A DNA stretch of 64,000 nt from BRHc4a sp049325055 (GCA_049325055.1 JBMOPB010000016.1:1-64000); one strand, 5' to 3'. Counted from the stretch's first letter, positions 41,437 to 51,051 are shown. Notes: a model not told the origin generated them from the sequence alone. Numbers and translations: made by a program.

Positions 41437-42708
41437 TTAGCGGGTTTTTGGAGTCCGCCGGATACTACGGCCTTGAGGTAATACCCCCCGCAGCCGGCCC
41501 CCTTTATCGGGCGTGATACCAAGCGGCCTTCCTGTTCCGGCCAAAACGGCAATCCCTCTTTTATCTTTTAAGGACAGGCACCGGACCAGCGCCGCAATAA
41601 CCCTGGCAGCATCCGGCCTTCCCAGACGGGCGGCCGCTCCGGACATTTCCTCCAGCAAAAAAGGATTGGCAAGACATTTCTTAACTTTTCCCACCAGGTC
41701 ATCCGTTCCGCTAACCCCCAGGGCCGCGCCCTCCGAAACCAGAAACTGGGCATTTCTCTCCTCCTGGCCCGGAAGAGGGTCCATTATCAAAATGGGAAGT
41801 CTCCTGGCCAGGGCCTCGGCACAAGACAAACCTCCAGCCTTGCTTACCATAATATTCGAAACCGCCATCAGTTGGTGCACGTTATCGCAATAACCCAGTA
41901 CAAAGACCCGGTTGGGCAACCTGGCCGACATCAGTTCAATTTTTTCTTTAAGCGGGGTGTTGCTGCCGGTCACGACAATTATCTGGCACCTTGTGTCAGT
42001 GGCTCCCAGTGCTGCCACCGCTTCCTCCAGCGGCCCCATCCCCAGCCCGCCCCCCATCACCAGAATGGTGGGAATTCCTTCAACCAGGTTACATGAAGCC
42101 AGCACCGCCTTCCGGTCAACATCGCCGGCAAAGGCCGGGTCAATGGGTATGCCGGTGGTGTAAATTCTTGACTCCGGGATACCGAAACCGGCCAGTTCAC
42201 CGGCCAGCCTTTCAGCACCCACCGTATAAAGATCCACCTCGGGAAAAATCCAGTAAGGGTGTATTGTCATGTCCGTGAGGGTGCCCACGGTATAACGTCC
42301 GAATTTTCCCTGTCTTCTCAGGGCGGAAAGAACGCCCAGTGGAAAAGGGTGTGTACATATTACCGCCTCGGGCCGGTGGCTGTCGATAAAATCAATCAGC
42401 CTGGGGGATGAAAACCTGCTCAAAAGCCTGTTGAATTCCTTCTTGGCAAATCCCGAAAGAAGCTGTCCCTTTTCCGACTGTCTGTATATATAGCCGTAAA
42501 AAGCCGGTGTCAGTCTCAGCATTTCCATGTAAGCGCCCAGAACCAGCTTTTCCAGAGAGGGGCTTGCGTACTTGAAGGTATCCAGTATTATTACTTCCAG
42601 TTCCGGGTCCTCTTCCAGAAATGCCGACTGAAGCGCCTGAGCCGCCCTGATATGGCCGGACCCGGCACTGACCGACAAAACTATTATTCTCCGTTTACCG
42701 CCCGGCAT
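41437..42708 (-). CDS. UgtP/MGDG-synthase-type glycosyltransferase (GT28)
   Basis: 423 residues. The N-terminal half has the lipid-acceptor motif S-A-G-S-G-H-I-R-A-A (about 14-23) and H-P-F-P-L-G-V; the C-terminal half has G-G-G-L-G-M-G, and S-K-A-G-G-L-S-C-A-E-A-L and P-L-P-G-Q-E-E-R-N for sugar-nucleotide binding. Relatives add glucose or galactose to diacylglycerol; the exact sugar is unknown. It overlaps proS by 14 bases, so it belongs to the end of that operon. Confidence 0.9.
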   Translation of the reverse strand: MPGGKRRIIVLSVSAGSGHIRAAQALQSAFLEEDPELEVIILDTFKYASPSLEKLVLGAYMEMLRLTPAFYGYIYRQSEKGQLLSGFAKKEFNRLLSRFSSPRLIDFIDSHRPEAVICTHPFPLGVLSALRRQGKFGRYTVGTLTDMTIHPYWIFPEVDLYTVGAERLAGELAGFGIPESRIYTTGIPIDPAFAGDVDRKAVLASCNLVEGIPTILVMGGGLGMGPLEEAVAALGATDTRCQIIVVTGSNTPLKEKIELMSARLPNRVFVLGYCDNVHQLMAVSNIMVSKAGGLSCAEALARRLPILIMDPLPGQEERNAQFLVSEGAALGVSGTDDLVGKVKKCLANPFLLEEMSGAAARLGRPDAARVIAALVRCLSLKDKRGIAVLAGTGRPLGITPDKGGRLRGVLPQGRSIRRTPKTR

Positions 42709-44428
42709 CGGCTATCCCCTGTTCGGCCTTCAGTATTTGTGAGACCCTGTTTACGATGTCCCCTTCTGGAACCATGAGGGTGCTTCCATCCCTTCTCAGG
42801 CGGACTTCCAGATCGCCGGAAGATACCGCCTTGGAACCAACTGTTACGCGGACCGGGTATCCCACCAGGTCGGCGTCCTTAAACTTCACCCCCGGCCTTT
42901 CGTTACGGTCATCGATCACCGCCTCTATCCCGGCGTCCAGCAGCTTCCGGTAGACCCTTTCGGCCATTTCGGCCTGCTGGCCGTCTTTTATGCTAACCGG
43001 TATCACCACTACATGGAAGGGGGCAATGGAAGACGGCCAGATTATCCCGTTTTCGTCATGGTTCTGTTCGATGGCAGCCGCCATTGTCCTGGTAACCCCT
43101 ATACCGTAGCAACCCATTACAATGGGCATGCTCTGTCCCTTCTCGTCCAGGAAGGTAGCCCCAAGAACTTTGCTGTACTTGGTGCCAAGCTTAAATACCT
43201 GGCCCACCTCTATCCCCCTGGCCTCCACCAGGGCCGCGCCGCAGGCGGGGCAAGGATCGCCGGCCCTTACAAGCCGGATGTCGGTGACCTGATCCGGCTT
43301 GAAGTCCCTGCCCGGATTTACGTTGACAAGGTGAAGGTCCCTGCGGTTGGCCCCCGCAAACGCGTTGGAAAGGGCCTGCACCTCATCGTCCGCCACTATT
43401 TTTATCCCTTTTAATCCCACCGGGCCGGCAAATCCGGGCTCCGTGCCGGTAATCCCTCTGACCTCCTCGGGCCCGGCCAGCTCAAGGTTTATCACGTCCA
43501 AGGCTTTCATCAGCTTTATTTCGTTGACGTCCCGGTCTCCCCTGACCAGTGCGGCCACCAGTCCTTTTTCTGTCCTGTATATAAGGGTCTTGATCAGTTT
43601 CCTGGGTGAAATACCCAAAAACGATGTAACTTCATCCACTGTGCGCATACCCGGGGTGTCGACAGTCTCAACCGGCTTTGCCTGTTCAGGATTCCTGTTA
43701 TCCGGAGGGCTGACCGCCCTTTCCACATTGGCGGCGTAACCGCAGGATTCCCGGGGACAGTACACCACCAGGGCTTCGCCTGATTCAGCCAGCACCATGA
43801 ACTCGTGGGTGTCATTTCCCCCGATGGCCCCGGAATCAGCCTCCACGGGCCTGAATTTGAGCCCGCAGCGCTGGAATACCCGGGTATAGGCCCCGTACAT
43901 CTTCCAATAGCTGACGTCCAGGCCTTCCTCGTCCCTGTCGAAGGAGTACAGGTCCTTCATTATGAACTCCCGGCCCCTCATCAGCCCGAAGCGCGGCCTT
44001 CTCTCATCCCGGTATTTGTTCTGTATCTGGTATAGAAGCAGTGGAAGCTGCTTGTAAGAGTTTACTTCGCCCCGCACCAGGTCGGTGATTATTTCCTCGT
44101 GGGTGGGGCCCAGGCAGAAGTCCCTTCCATGCCTGTCCTTCAGCCGGAACAGCTCCGGGCCGTACACGTTCCAGCGCCCGGATTCCAGCCACAGCTCAGC
44201 CGGCTGAATGATGGGCATCATTATCTCCTGGCCGCCCTCCCTGTCCATCTCTTCCCTCACAATGGCCTCGATTTTTTTTACCACCCGCCAGGCCAGTGGA
44301 AGAAAGGTATAGACGCCAGCCGCAGCCTTCCTAATAAATCCTGCCCTCACCAGCAGCTGGTGACTCACCACCTCGGCCTCGGCCGGGGTTTCCCTCAGTG
44401 TGGGTGTCAAAAACTCTGTAACTCGCAA
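42695..44428 (-). CDS. proS: Prolyl-tRNA synthetase
   Basis: 577 residues, the bacterial type with an inserted editing domain. Class II motifs are visible: motif 1 near residue 70, motif 2 (F-R-D-E-R-R-P-R-F-G-L-M-R-G-R-E-F) near residue 140, and motif 3 near 440 (G-C-Y-G-I-G-V-T-R). TTG at 44428 is chosen because GAGGAGG lies eight bases before it and the protein then begins R-V-T-E-F-L-T-P-T-L-R-E as in relatives. Confidence 0.96.
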   Translation of the reverse strand: MRVTEFLTPTLRETPAEAEVVSHQLLVRAGFIRKAAAGVYTFLPLAWRVVKKIEAIVREEMDREGGQEIMMPIIQPAELWLESGRWNVYGPELFRLKDRHGRDFCLGPTHEEIITDLVRGEVNSYKQLPLLLYQIQNKYRDERRPRFGLMRGREFIMKDLYSFDRDEEGLDVSYWKMYGAYTRVFQRCGLKFRPVEADSGAIGGNDTHEFMVLAESGEALVVYCPRESCGYAANVERAVSPPDNRNPEQAKPVETVDTPGMRTVDEVTSFLGISPRKLIKTLIYRTEKGLVAALVRGDRDVNEIKLMKALDVINLELAGPEEVRGITGTEPGFAGPVGLKGIKIVADDEVQALSNAFAGANRRDLHLVNVNPGRDFKPDQVTDIRLVRAGDPCPACGAALVEARGIEVGQVFKLGTKYSKVLGATFLDEKGQSMPIVMGCYGIGVTRTMAAAIEQNHDENGIIWPSSIAPFHVVVIPVSIKDGQQAEMAERVYRKLLDAGIEAVIDDRNERPGVKFKDADLVGYPVRVTVGSKAVSSGDLEVRLRRDGSTLMVPEGDIVNRVSQILKAEQGIADAGR

Positions 44429-44453
44429 AAAAGGTTCCTCCTCGGTATCAAGA

Positions 44454-45518
44454 TTAATCGACCCCGTTGACGAGGTCAAAAATCTCTTTCATAAGCTCAT
44501 CCACCAGTCGGTCCTCCGGTACCTTGCGCAGTATCCGCCCTTTCCGGAAAACCAGTCCTTCACCCCTGCCGCCGGCGATCCCCACGTCAGCGTGCCGGGC
44601 CTCGCCCGGTCCGTTCACCGCGCAGCCCATCACCGCAACTTTCAGGGGCTTGTCTATGTCCGCCAGAAGATCTTCCACCCGGTTGGCCATGGAGATTATA
44701 TCAACCCCGGTCCTGCCGCAGGTGGGGCAAGAAATAAGCTCCACCCCCCGCCTCCTCAGCCCCAGGGCCTTCAGTATCTCGAATCCCACCCTGACCTCGT
44801 GTACCGGATCTCCCGTCAAGGATACCCTGATGGTATCCCCAATCCCCATGGACAGGACTGAGCCGATGCCCACTGCGGATTTTATGGTACCCGACCTGAG
44901 CGTACCCGACTCGGTCACTCCAACGTGGAGGGGATAGTTCACCTTTTCCGCCAGCATCCTGTAAGCCTCAATCATCATGGGCACGTCGGAGGCCTTTAAT
45001 GAAACCTTTATTTCCCGGTAATTCAGGTCTTCAAGTATATATATGTGGCGCAGGGCGCTTTCAACCATGGCACCGGCCCCAGGCCCGCCGTGCATCTCCA
45101 GCAGATCCTTTTCCAGTGAACCGGCATTGACCCCTATTCGTATGGGCACGCTTCTTTCCCTGCAGGCGTCAACCACCGCCCGCACCTTTTCTCTGCCGCC
45201 AATGTTGCCCGGGTTTATCCTCAGGCCGTCCACCCCTGACTCCACCGCCATCAGCGCCAGTTTGTAGTCAAAATGAATATCAGCTATTATAGGTATTTCT
45301 ATTTGCCTTTTGATTTCCTTTAGCGCACCGGCTGCCTCCCGGTCTGGCGCCGCCACCCGGACTATTTCGCATCCCGCCCCGGCCAGGCTTTTTATCTGGG
45401 CCACCGTAGCAGATACGTCCCTGGTATCGGTGTTGGTCATCGACTGTACCGATACCGGGGAGCCGCCACCCACCCGGACATTGCCAATCATAACCGGCCG
45501 GGTTCTTTCTCTGTGCAT
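44454..45518 (-). CDS. ispG: 4-hydroxy-3-methylbut-2-enyl diphosphate synthase
   Basis: 354 residues. The 4Fe-4S cysteines are in S-C-P-T-C-G-R-T and C-A-V-N-G-P-G-E; the N-terminal TIM barrel has Q-S-M-T-N-T-D-T and D-I-H-F-D-Y. It is the penultimate step of the non-mevalonate isoprenoid pathway. With dxr and uppS nearby, the cluster links isoprenoid supply to undecaprenyl lipid. Confidence 0.96.
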   Translation of the reverse strand: MHRERTRPVMIGNVRVGGGSPVSVQSMTNTDTRDVSATVAQIKSLAGAGCEIVRVAAPDREAAGALKEIKRQIEIPIIADIHFDYKLALMAVESGVDGLRINPGNIGGREKVRAVVDACRERSVPIRIGVNAGSLEKDLLEMHGGPGAGAMVESALRHIYILEDLNYREIKVSLKASDVPMMIEAYRMLAEKVNYPLHVGVTESGTLRSGTIKSAVGIGSVLSMGIGDTIRVSLTGDPVHEVRVGFEILKALGLRRRGVELISCPTCGRTGVDIISMANRVEDLLADIDKPLKVAVMGCAVNGPGEARHADVGIAGGRGEGLVFRKGRILRKVPEDRLVDELMKEIFDLVNGVD

Positions 45519-45558
45519 TTAAAATACTTCCCCTTCAGAAAGTTTATTAGGTCTTCCC

Positions 45559-46587
45559 TCACATGATCAACTGAAGTATGTCATTATAGGTAATTACCAC
45601 TATCAGGACAATTAATAACCCGAACCCCACCATGTGAATAAAGTTCTCTTTCTGGGGCTCCACCGGCCTGCCCCTGAGCTTTTCAAAAAGCAGGAACAGT
45701 ATACGGCTGCCGTCCAGCGCCGGTATGGGAAACAGGTTGAACAGGCCCAGGCTCACCGATAAAAATGCTGAAAGGCTCATAAGGTTGATAAACCAGCTAG
45801 TACTGCGTACTGCCTCATTTATTGTGGCCACAATACGGACCGGGCCGCCCAGTTCCAAAGGCACCAGCCCTACAATCCCCCTGCCCAGGTAATCTAATAT
45901 TTGGTAAGACATTACCACAATATACTTGCCGCCGGACACCATGGCTGTAAACGGATCAACCTTTTTGGGGGCAGGATGTATGCCTATCTTACCCAAACCA
46001 TTGTCGTCCTTGTAAGGTATAACCTTGAAATTAACCCTTTCCCCGTTTCGTAAAACTGTGATACCCAGTTCCCGGCCGGGATTGCCGCCCACAGTCTTGC
46101 TCAGTTGCTCCCATGTGTCGATCTTCTTGCCGTCGATCTCAACTATAACGTCGCCGCCGCGAATACCCGCGACATCGGCCGGCTTCCCCTTCAAAGTGTC
46201 CTGCACCGTGGTAGTGGGGACATCGGGCAGCCCGTAGACCATGAAGATTATGGCCAGTAAAAATATGGCCAGCACAAAATTCATCAGGGGCCCGGCGAAT
46301 ATTACCGCCACCCTGTGCAACACCGGCTTTTTGTTAAACCCCCGGTCCTCTTCAATCTCCCCGGACTCATTGGGATCCATGCCAGCCATCCGGACAAAGC
46401 CGCCAAGCGGTATGGCCCTGAGGTTGTAGGCCGTTTCCCCCCTTGGGATGGATAAAAGCCTGGGACCAAACCCAAGGCTGAATTCATGTACCTTGATGCC
46501 AACCAGTTTTGCCACCGCAAAGTGGCCAAGCTCGTGGAAAAAAATAAGCAACCCGAATACAACAACCGAAGCCAGGAAGGTGCTCAT
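45559..46587 (-). CDS. rseP: RIP metalloprotease RseP
   Basis: 342 residues with four likely membrane helices. The site-2 protease motif F-F-H-E-L-G-H is in the first helix (about 16-22), a PDZ domain is at about 120-195, and N-L-F-P-I-P-A-L-D-G carries the third zinc ligand. It cleaves anti-sigma factors and signal peptides within the membrane. It lies between dxr and ispG as usual. Confidence 0.95.
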   Translation of the reverse strand: MSTFLASVVVFGLLIFFHELGHFAVAKLVGIKVHEFSLGFGPRLLSIPRGETAYNLRAIPLGGFVRMAGMDPNESGEIEEDRGFNKKPVLHRVAVIFAGPLMNFVLAIFLLAIIFMVYGLPDVPTTTVQDTLKGKPADVAGIRGGDVIVEIDGKKIDTWEQLSKTVGGNPGRELGITVLRNGERVNFKVIPYKDDNGLGKIGIHPAPKKVDPFTAMVSGGKYIVVMSYQILDYLGRGIVGLVPLELGGPVRIVATINEAVRSTSWFINLMSLSAFLSVSLGLFNLFPIPALDGSRILFLLFEKLRGRPVEPQKENFIHMVGFGLLIVLIVVITYNDILQLIM

Positions 46588-46635
46588 TTAAAATCACCCT
46601 TTATTATACAAGCTATTTTTCTAAAAAAGCCTTTT

Positions 46636-47787
46636 TTATAACCTCTCCGCCAGAGAGGCCGCCATTTCACGGGCCTCCAGATCCGCCTCCAGTATACCGC
46701 TCAAATCCGGCATGTCTATAACCCGGTGCCTGCTCACCACATCTTCCACCACACGGCAAATTGCGGTAAAACCAATTTTTCCGGCCAGGAAATAATCCAC
46801 CGCCACCTCGTTGGCCGCATTCATCACCGCCGGCAGAGTCCCCCCCCGCCTGCCGGCCCGGTAAGCCATATCCAGAAGCGGAAACCGGCTTGTGTCCGGG
46901 GGTTCAAAAGTCAGCTCCCTGATGCTGAACCAGTCCAGCCGCGAAACATTGCCCGAAAGTCTTTGGGGGTAGGTAAGGGCGTACTGAATGGGCAGCTTCA
47001 TGTCCGGAAGGCCCATCTGCGCCAATACCGACCCGTCGGTAAACTCCACCATGGAATGTATTATACTCTGCGGGTGAACCACCACTTTTATCTTATCGTA
47101 ATCCAGGCCAAAAAGCCACCTCGCCTCTATCACCTCAAGTCCTTTGTTCATGAGGGTGGCGGAATCAACGGTTATTTTTCTGCCCATATTCCAGTTTGGG
47201 TGAGAAAGAGCCATCTCCACCGTGACATTCTCAAGGTCATGGGGATGCTTTCTAAAGGGTCCTCCGGAGGCAGTGAGCACAATACTTTCCACCTCTTTTG
47301 GCCGGGAGCCCCTGAGACACTGCCAGACAGCCGAATGCTCGCTGTCCACCGGCAGTATCCGTATATTATGTTCGGCTGCCAGCCGGGTCACCAGGGCCCC
47401 CGCAGCCACCATGGTCTCCTTGTTGGCCAGGGCAATGTCCTTACCAGCCCTAATGGCGTCCACTGTAGGAATCAGCCCTGCGGTTCCGGTGACGGCGGTA
47501 ATAACTATATCGGCGCCTTCACAGGTGGCCACCGCGGATATTCCTTCCGCCCCCCAAAGCACCTTCGGCCCTCCGGGGCCAAGCTCAGCGGCCAGCGCCA
47601 GCGCAGCGGACTGTTCGGACACCGAAACCACCCTTGGCCGGTACTTTTTTACCTGTTCCCTCAGTACTTCTATATTTTTTCCTGCAGCCAGCCCCACAAT
47701 AATAAAATGTTCCGGGAAAATGTCAACCACCTCTAGGGCCTGCCGCCCTATGGAACCGGTGCTGCCCAGGATTGAAACGCCTTTAAT
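46636..47787 (-). CDS. dxr: 1-deoxy-D-xylulose 5-phosphate reductoisomerase, apparent ATT start
   Basis: 383 residues. The NADPH loop G-S-T-G-S-I-G-R-Q lies upstream of the first ATG/GTG/TTG in frame, so the protein must start earlier than GTG 47730. The only reasonable initiator is ATT at 47787, giving K-G-V-S-I-L-G-S-T-G-S-I-G. GGGGGTGGG precedes it by three bases. The metal and substrate motifs (P-V-D-S-E-H-S-A, S-G-G-P-F-R, M-N-K-G-L-E-V-I-E-A) are complete. It makes methylerythritol phosphate. A start inside the coding frame of ytvI is excluded by distance. Confidence 0.93.
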   Translation of the reverse strand: MKGVSILGSTGSIGRQALEVVDIFPEHFIIVGLAAGKNIEVLREQVKKYRPRVVSVSEQSAALALAAELGPGGPKVLWGAEGISAVATCEGADIVITAVTGTAGLIPTVDAIRAGKDIALANKETMVAAGALVTRLAAEHNIRILPVDSEHSAVWQCLRGSRPKEVESIVLTASGGPFRKHPHDLENVTVEMALSHPNWNMGRKITVDSATLMNKGLEVIEARWLFGLDYDKIKVVVHPQSIIHSMVEFTDGSVLAQMGLPDMKLPIQYALTYPQRLSGNVSRLDWFSIRELTFEPPDTSRFPLLDMAYRAGRRGGTLPAVMNAANEVAVDYFLAGKIGFTAICRVVEDVVSRHRVIDMPDLSGILEADLEAREMAASLAERL

Positions 47788-47809
47788 AAACCCACCCCCA
47801 CACTGTCTG

Positions 47810-48880
47810 TCACAATTCTTTTTTCAAAGACTTGAAAGTGGCCTGGACGGCTATAAGCAGTATGGGGCCAAAAATCAGTCCGGCCACTCCCATAAGCTTA
47901 AGTCCCACATACATTACCCCCAACACCGCCAGGGGGTGAAGTCCCAGGTTGGCGGCCACCACTCTTGCCTCCAGCGACTGCCGGACTATCCAGATGACAA
48001 CGTACATTACAATTAACTTTATTCCAAAGGCCACATTGCCGCTGATAAAACTCCAGACGGCCCACGGAAGTACAATGGAGGCCGGACCCAAAACCGGCAA
48101 TATATCGAAAAAGCCAATCAAAATGCCCATGGTCAGCGCATACTTGGCTCCCACAATATACAAGCCCACTATAGCCAGAAAAGTGGTGATTGATACCAGT
48201 ACCGCCTGGGCCCTTACATAGCTCAAAAAAGCATGTGCAATTTCCCTTACAACCTCCAGGCTTTTTTCACCCCAGGGCGCCGGAATGGCTTTTACCCAGA
48301 GTTTGACCAGCAGTGTACGGTCGCGGCTGAAAAAATAGGTGGCGATGACCGCCACGATTATACCCAGTACTGCCTCCGGCACAGCGGTGGCAAAACCAAG
48401 CAAAAAGTTGGCCAGGGACCGGGTAAAATTGGAAAGGGTCCCCGTCAGGGTTCCCAGGCTCTCGCTTATTCTCCCGCTGATTTCGGGTGGTAAGCTGAAA
48501 TAAAGCACCTTGCTTTTTTGAAAGGTATAATTTATAAATTCCTCAACCGGTTTTACATACCTGGGAAGGGAGACCGAAAGGTCGATAAGTTCCTTGACCA
48601 GCCTGAAGACGGCCAGTACCATAATGAGGCTGATAACCCCGAAAAAGCCCAGCATCGATACGGCAACCGCCGATGATCTGCTCAACCTTGCCCTGTTGGT
48701 TAAAAAACTGATCATGGGCTCCAGCAGAAGGGCAAGCAGCGATGCTATTATAAAAGGAATTATAACCGAAAAAGCCTCCGAAATTATACCAAATAACTCC
48801 GGTAAAAAATAGTTGGCCGATAAGTATACCAGCGCCAGACCTGCTGCAACAAGGCCAATGGTCTGGATGTGCCTGTTCAT
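47810..48880 (-). CDS. ytvI: AI-2E family / sporulation integral membrane protein YtvI-like
   Basis: 356 residues with about eight membrane helices and the AI-2E exporter family pattern, including the pair G-F-F-D-I-L-P-V-L-G-P and P-W-A-V-W near residue 260. YtvI is a sporulation membrane protein; transport substrate is unknown. ATG at 48880 has GAGGTG seven bases before it; an upstream ATG at 48895 overlaps the cdsA stop. Confidence 0.88.
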   Translation of the reverse strand: MNRHIQTIGLVAAGLALVYLSANYFLPELFGIISEAFSVIIPFIIASLLALLLEPMISFLTNRARLSRSSAVAVSMLGFFGVISLIMVLAVFRLVKELIDLSVSLPRYVKPVEEFINYTFQKSKVLYFSLPPEISGRISESLGTLTGTLSNFTRSLANFLLGFATAVPEAVLGIIVAVIATYFFSRDRTLLVKLWVKAIPAPWGEKSLEVVREIAHAFLSYVRAQAVLVSITTFLAIVGLYIVGAKYALTMGILIGFFDILPVLGPASIVLPWAVWSFISGNVAFGIKLIVMYVVIWIVRQSLEARVVAANLGLHPLAVLGVMYVGLKLMGVAGLIFGPILLIAVQATFKSLKKEL

Positions 48881-48891
48881 CGAAAAACACC

Positions 48892-49680
48892 TCATCCCAC
48901 AATGAATAAAACCACAAAGTAGTACACCGTGGGGGCGGTAAACAGCATGCTGTCAAATCGGTCCAGCACTCCCCCGTGCCCGGGGATTATGAGGCCGGCA
49001 TCCTTGACCCCGGCAGTCCGCTTAAGGCTGGACTCGAACAGATCTCCCAGTATCCCTGATACTCCCACCAGTACTCCCAAAGCGATAAATTTATAAAAAA
49101 GATACCACGGGTAAACCATATATATCAGCAGCGCCCCCAGAACACTTCCGGCAATGCCTCCAATGGCTCCTTCCACGGTCTTGCCCGGGCTCAATTTTGG
49201 CGCCAGTTTTTTTCTCCCCATCTTTCTCCCGACAAAATATGCCGCTGTGTCGCCTGCCCAGGTGCCCACCAGCATGGTGAGGGTCCACACCCACCCTCCT
49301 TCCAGGGTCCTTACCAGATAAAAATAAACAAACATTCCTATGTAAAGAGTTCCGGTTAATCCTGCGGCAACATCCACCGGCCTTACGTCGGGATAGCGAA
49401 AAACGCCGCTTAAAAGCAAGATCCCAATCACCGGAACGAAGGCAAGACCTAAGGCCCCGTTCCCGCCGGCATATGCGCTGGCCGACAGTATGAGCACGCC
49501 GGATACCATTACCGGAAAAGAAGGTTTCAAATCCATTCCTGTAAATATCTTGTTTAATTCATAAAGAGCGAAAACCATTATTAGCACAGTGAGAGCAAAG
49601 TGCACCCAACCGCCGTACCAGACGGCCAGGAGAAATAACGGGATGCCCGCTACGGCGCTCAATACCCTTTTATAAAGCAA
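48892..49680 (-). CDS. cdsA: Phosphatidate cytidylyltransferase
   Basis: 262 residues, seven or eight membrane helices, with the signature near the C-terminus: K-T-V-E-G-A-I-G-G and G-D-L-F-E-S ... K-D-A-G-x-x-I-P-G-H-G-G-V-L-D-R-F-D-S. It makes CDP-diacylglycerol for phospholipids and follows uppS by 15 bases. Confidence 0.96.
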   Translation of the reverse strand: MLYKRVLSAVAGIPLFLLAVWYGGWVHFALTVLIMVFALYELNKIFTGMDLKPSFPVMVSGVLILSASAYAGGNGALGLAFVPVIGILLLSGVFRYPDVRPVDVAAGLTGTLYIGMFVYFYLVRTLEGGWVWTLTMLVGTWAGDTAAYFVGRKMGRKKLAPKLSPGKTVEGAIGGIAGSVLGALLIYMVYPWYLFYKFIALGVLVGVSGILGDLFESSLKRTAGVKDAGLIIPGHGGVLDRFDSMLFTAPTVYYFVVLFIVG

Positions 49681-49695
49681 AAGCCTTTCACCAGC

Positions 49696-50493
49696 CTAAT
49701 TCTCTTTTAGTCCGCCGAACCGGCGGTTGCGCCTCTGAAAATCCAGCACTGCCTGTATAAGATGTATACCCCGGAAATCAGGCCACATTACGTCGGTAAG
49801 CCAGAATTCGGTATAAGCCAACTGCCACAACAGGAAGTTACTTACCCGGAAGTCCCCGGACGGGCGGATTAAAAGGTCCGGATCCGGCTGCCCGGCGGTA
49901 TATAGATGCTGTGAAATAATATCCTGGTCTATTTGATCCGGGGATAGTTGTTTCCTGTCCACCTTAGCGCAGATTTCCCTGATGGCGTCCTCCAGTTCTG
50001 CCCGCCCGCCGTAATTGAGAGCGATGTTAAGATTAAGCCCGGTGCAGTTTTTGCTTCTTTCATGAGCCACTTTAACGGCTTCCCCGGCCTTCGGGGGAAG
50101 TTCCCCTATCCTGCCTATCGCCCTGATCCGAACGTTTTTTTCGCAAAGCTCATCTATTTCTTTATTCAGGTACTCCACCAACAAGTCCATTAAAATGTCG
50201 ACTTCTTCCCGGGGCCGCTTCCAGTTTTCCGTCGAAAAAGCATATACGGTCAACACTTTTATACCTATTTCGGCACTGACCCTCACCACATGACGCAGCG
50301 ACTCAACGCCGGCCCGGTGCCCGAAAGACCTGGGCATCCCCCTGCGGCGTGCCCAGCGCCCGTTGCCGTCCATAATAATAGCCACGTGACGGGGCATTCG
50401 GGAGGGATCGAGGGCAGTCCTGAGGGTCTTTTCACCCTCGTCAACTTCCCTGTCTGACGACCTGCGCATCAGATTCACAATGTTTTTTATCAT
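49696..50493 (-). CDS. uppS: Isoprenyl (undecaprenyl diphosphate) synthase
   Basis: 265 residues. The catalytic I-I-M-D-G-N-G-R-W-A-R-R-R-G is near residue 40; T-V-Y-A-F-S-T-E-N-W-K-R and L-I-R-P-S-G-D-x-R-V-S-N-F follow. It makes the cell-wall lipid carrier. ATG at 50493 has GGGAGGG nearby; the longer frame to 50526 includes that site. Confidence 0.96.
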   Translation of the reverse strand: MIKNIVNLMRRSSDREVDEGEKTLRTALDPSRMPRHVAIIMDGNGRWARRRGMPRSFGHRAGVESLRHVVRVSAEIGIKVLTVYAFSTENWKRPREEVDILMDLLVEYLNKEIDELCEKNVRIRAIGRIGELPPKAGEAVKVAHERSKNCTGLNLNIALNYGGRAELEDAIREICAKVDRKQLSPDQIDQDIISQHLYTAGQPDPDLLIRPSGDFRVSNFLLWQLAYTEFWLTDVMWPDFRGIHLIQAVLDFQRRNRRFGGLKEN

Positions 50494-50805
50494 CAGGTCA
50501 CCCTCCCAAAAATAATCAATAACCATTATATTATAATATTCGGATATCCATTATTAAGGAGTGCAATAAAAGAAATTAAATCAATATCTAAAAACTCGGA
50601 CAGCCATGCCGATAATTTCCTTACTGCTGCAATTAAAAAGCGACAAACAAGATATATTATACACTTTTTTCAAAATCCCGCAAATACTTGGTTAATTCAC
50701 TGTTATGTCCGGTTACAAGATTTAAAACGGGTTCTGTGCATATAATACCTAAAGGACATTAAGAAGCATTTTTTGTGCTGCCTCCCGAATGCATTCAGAG
50801 GAAGC

Positions 50806-50828
50806 TTTATAACGATAACCGTTATAAA
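50806..50828. promoter_or_regulatory. Perfect 9-bp inverted repeat before the ferredoxin terminator
   Basis: TTTATAACG-ataac-CGTTATAAA. It is immediately downstream of the ferredoxin terminator and upstream of uppS; it is a possible operator for the uppS operon. Confidence 0.4.
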
Positions 50829-50830
50829 AC

Positions 50831-50853
50831 AAACCCCCTCCTTTGAGGGGGCT
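50831..50853 (-). terminator. Terminator downstream of ferredoxin
   Basis: CCCCCTC-cttt-GAGGGGG, on the minus strand followed by TTTGTTTTATAA. Confidence 0.8.
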
Positions 50854-50863
50854 GAATTTATTG

Positions 50864-51034
50864 TTATTCCTCAACAATTGCTCCGGTGGGGCAGGCATCA
50901 ATGCATGTACCGCAGCTTTCACATTTGTCGGTATCGATTTTGTATGTATCTCCCTCTATAATCGCTTCGCTTGGGCAAGACTCCATGCATGTCCCGCAGG
51001 CCAGGCATTCGTCTGTGATGCGGTATAAACCCAT
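50864..51034 (-). CDS. 2[4Fe-4S] ferredoxin
   Basis: A 56-residue clostridial-type ferredoxin read directly from the sequence. It has two cluster motifs, C-L-A-C-G-T-C-M-E-S-C-P near residue 10 and C-E-S-C-G-T-C-I-D-A-C-P near residue 37. It begins M-G-L-Y-R-I-T-D-E-C and ends A-I-V-E-E. GGAGGTG lies about ten bases before the ATG. It is a low-potential electron carrier and could be an acceptor for AOR, though that is only plausible. It lies between repeat family 2 copy C and its own terminator. Confidence 0.93.
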   Translation of the reverse strand: MGLYRITDECLACGTCMESCPSEAIIEGDTYKIDTDKCESCGTCIDACPTGAIVEE

Positions 51035-51051
51035 CCACGCAACACCTCCTT

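Larger units (their letters stand above)
50494..50863. other. Intergenic region upstream of uppS
   Basis: No gene. A/T-rich sequence holding likely promoter elements near 50528-50560 that I could not place with confidence, an inverted repeat (50806-50828), and the ferredoxin terminator (50831-50853). Confidence 0.5.

Noticed and set aside
44428..44479. T-box or other riboswitch before proS
   Set aside because: Only 26 bases separate ispG and proS and no T-box elements are present; no riboswitch was recognised anywhere in the window.
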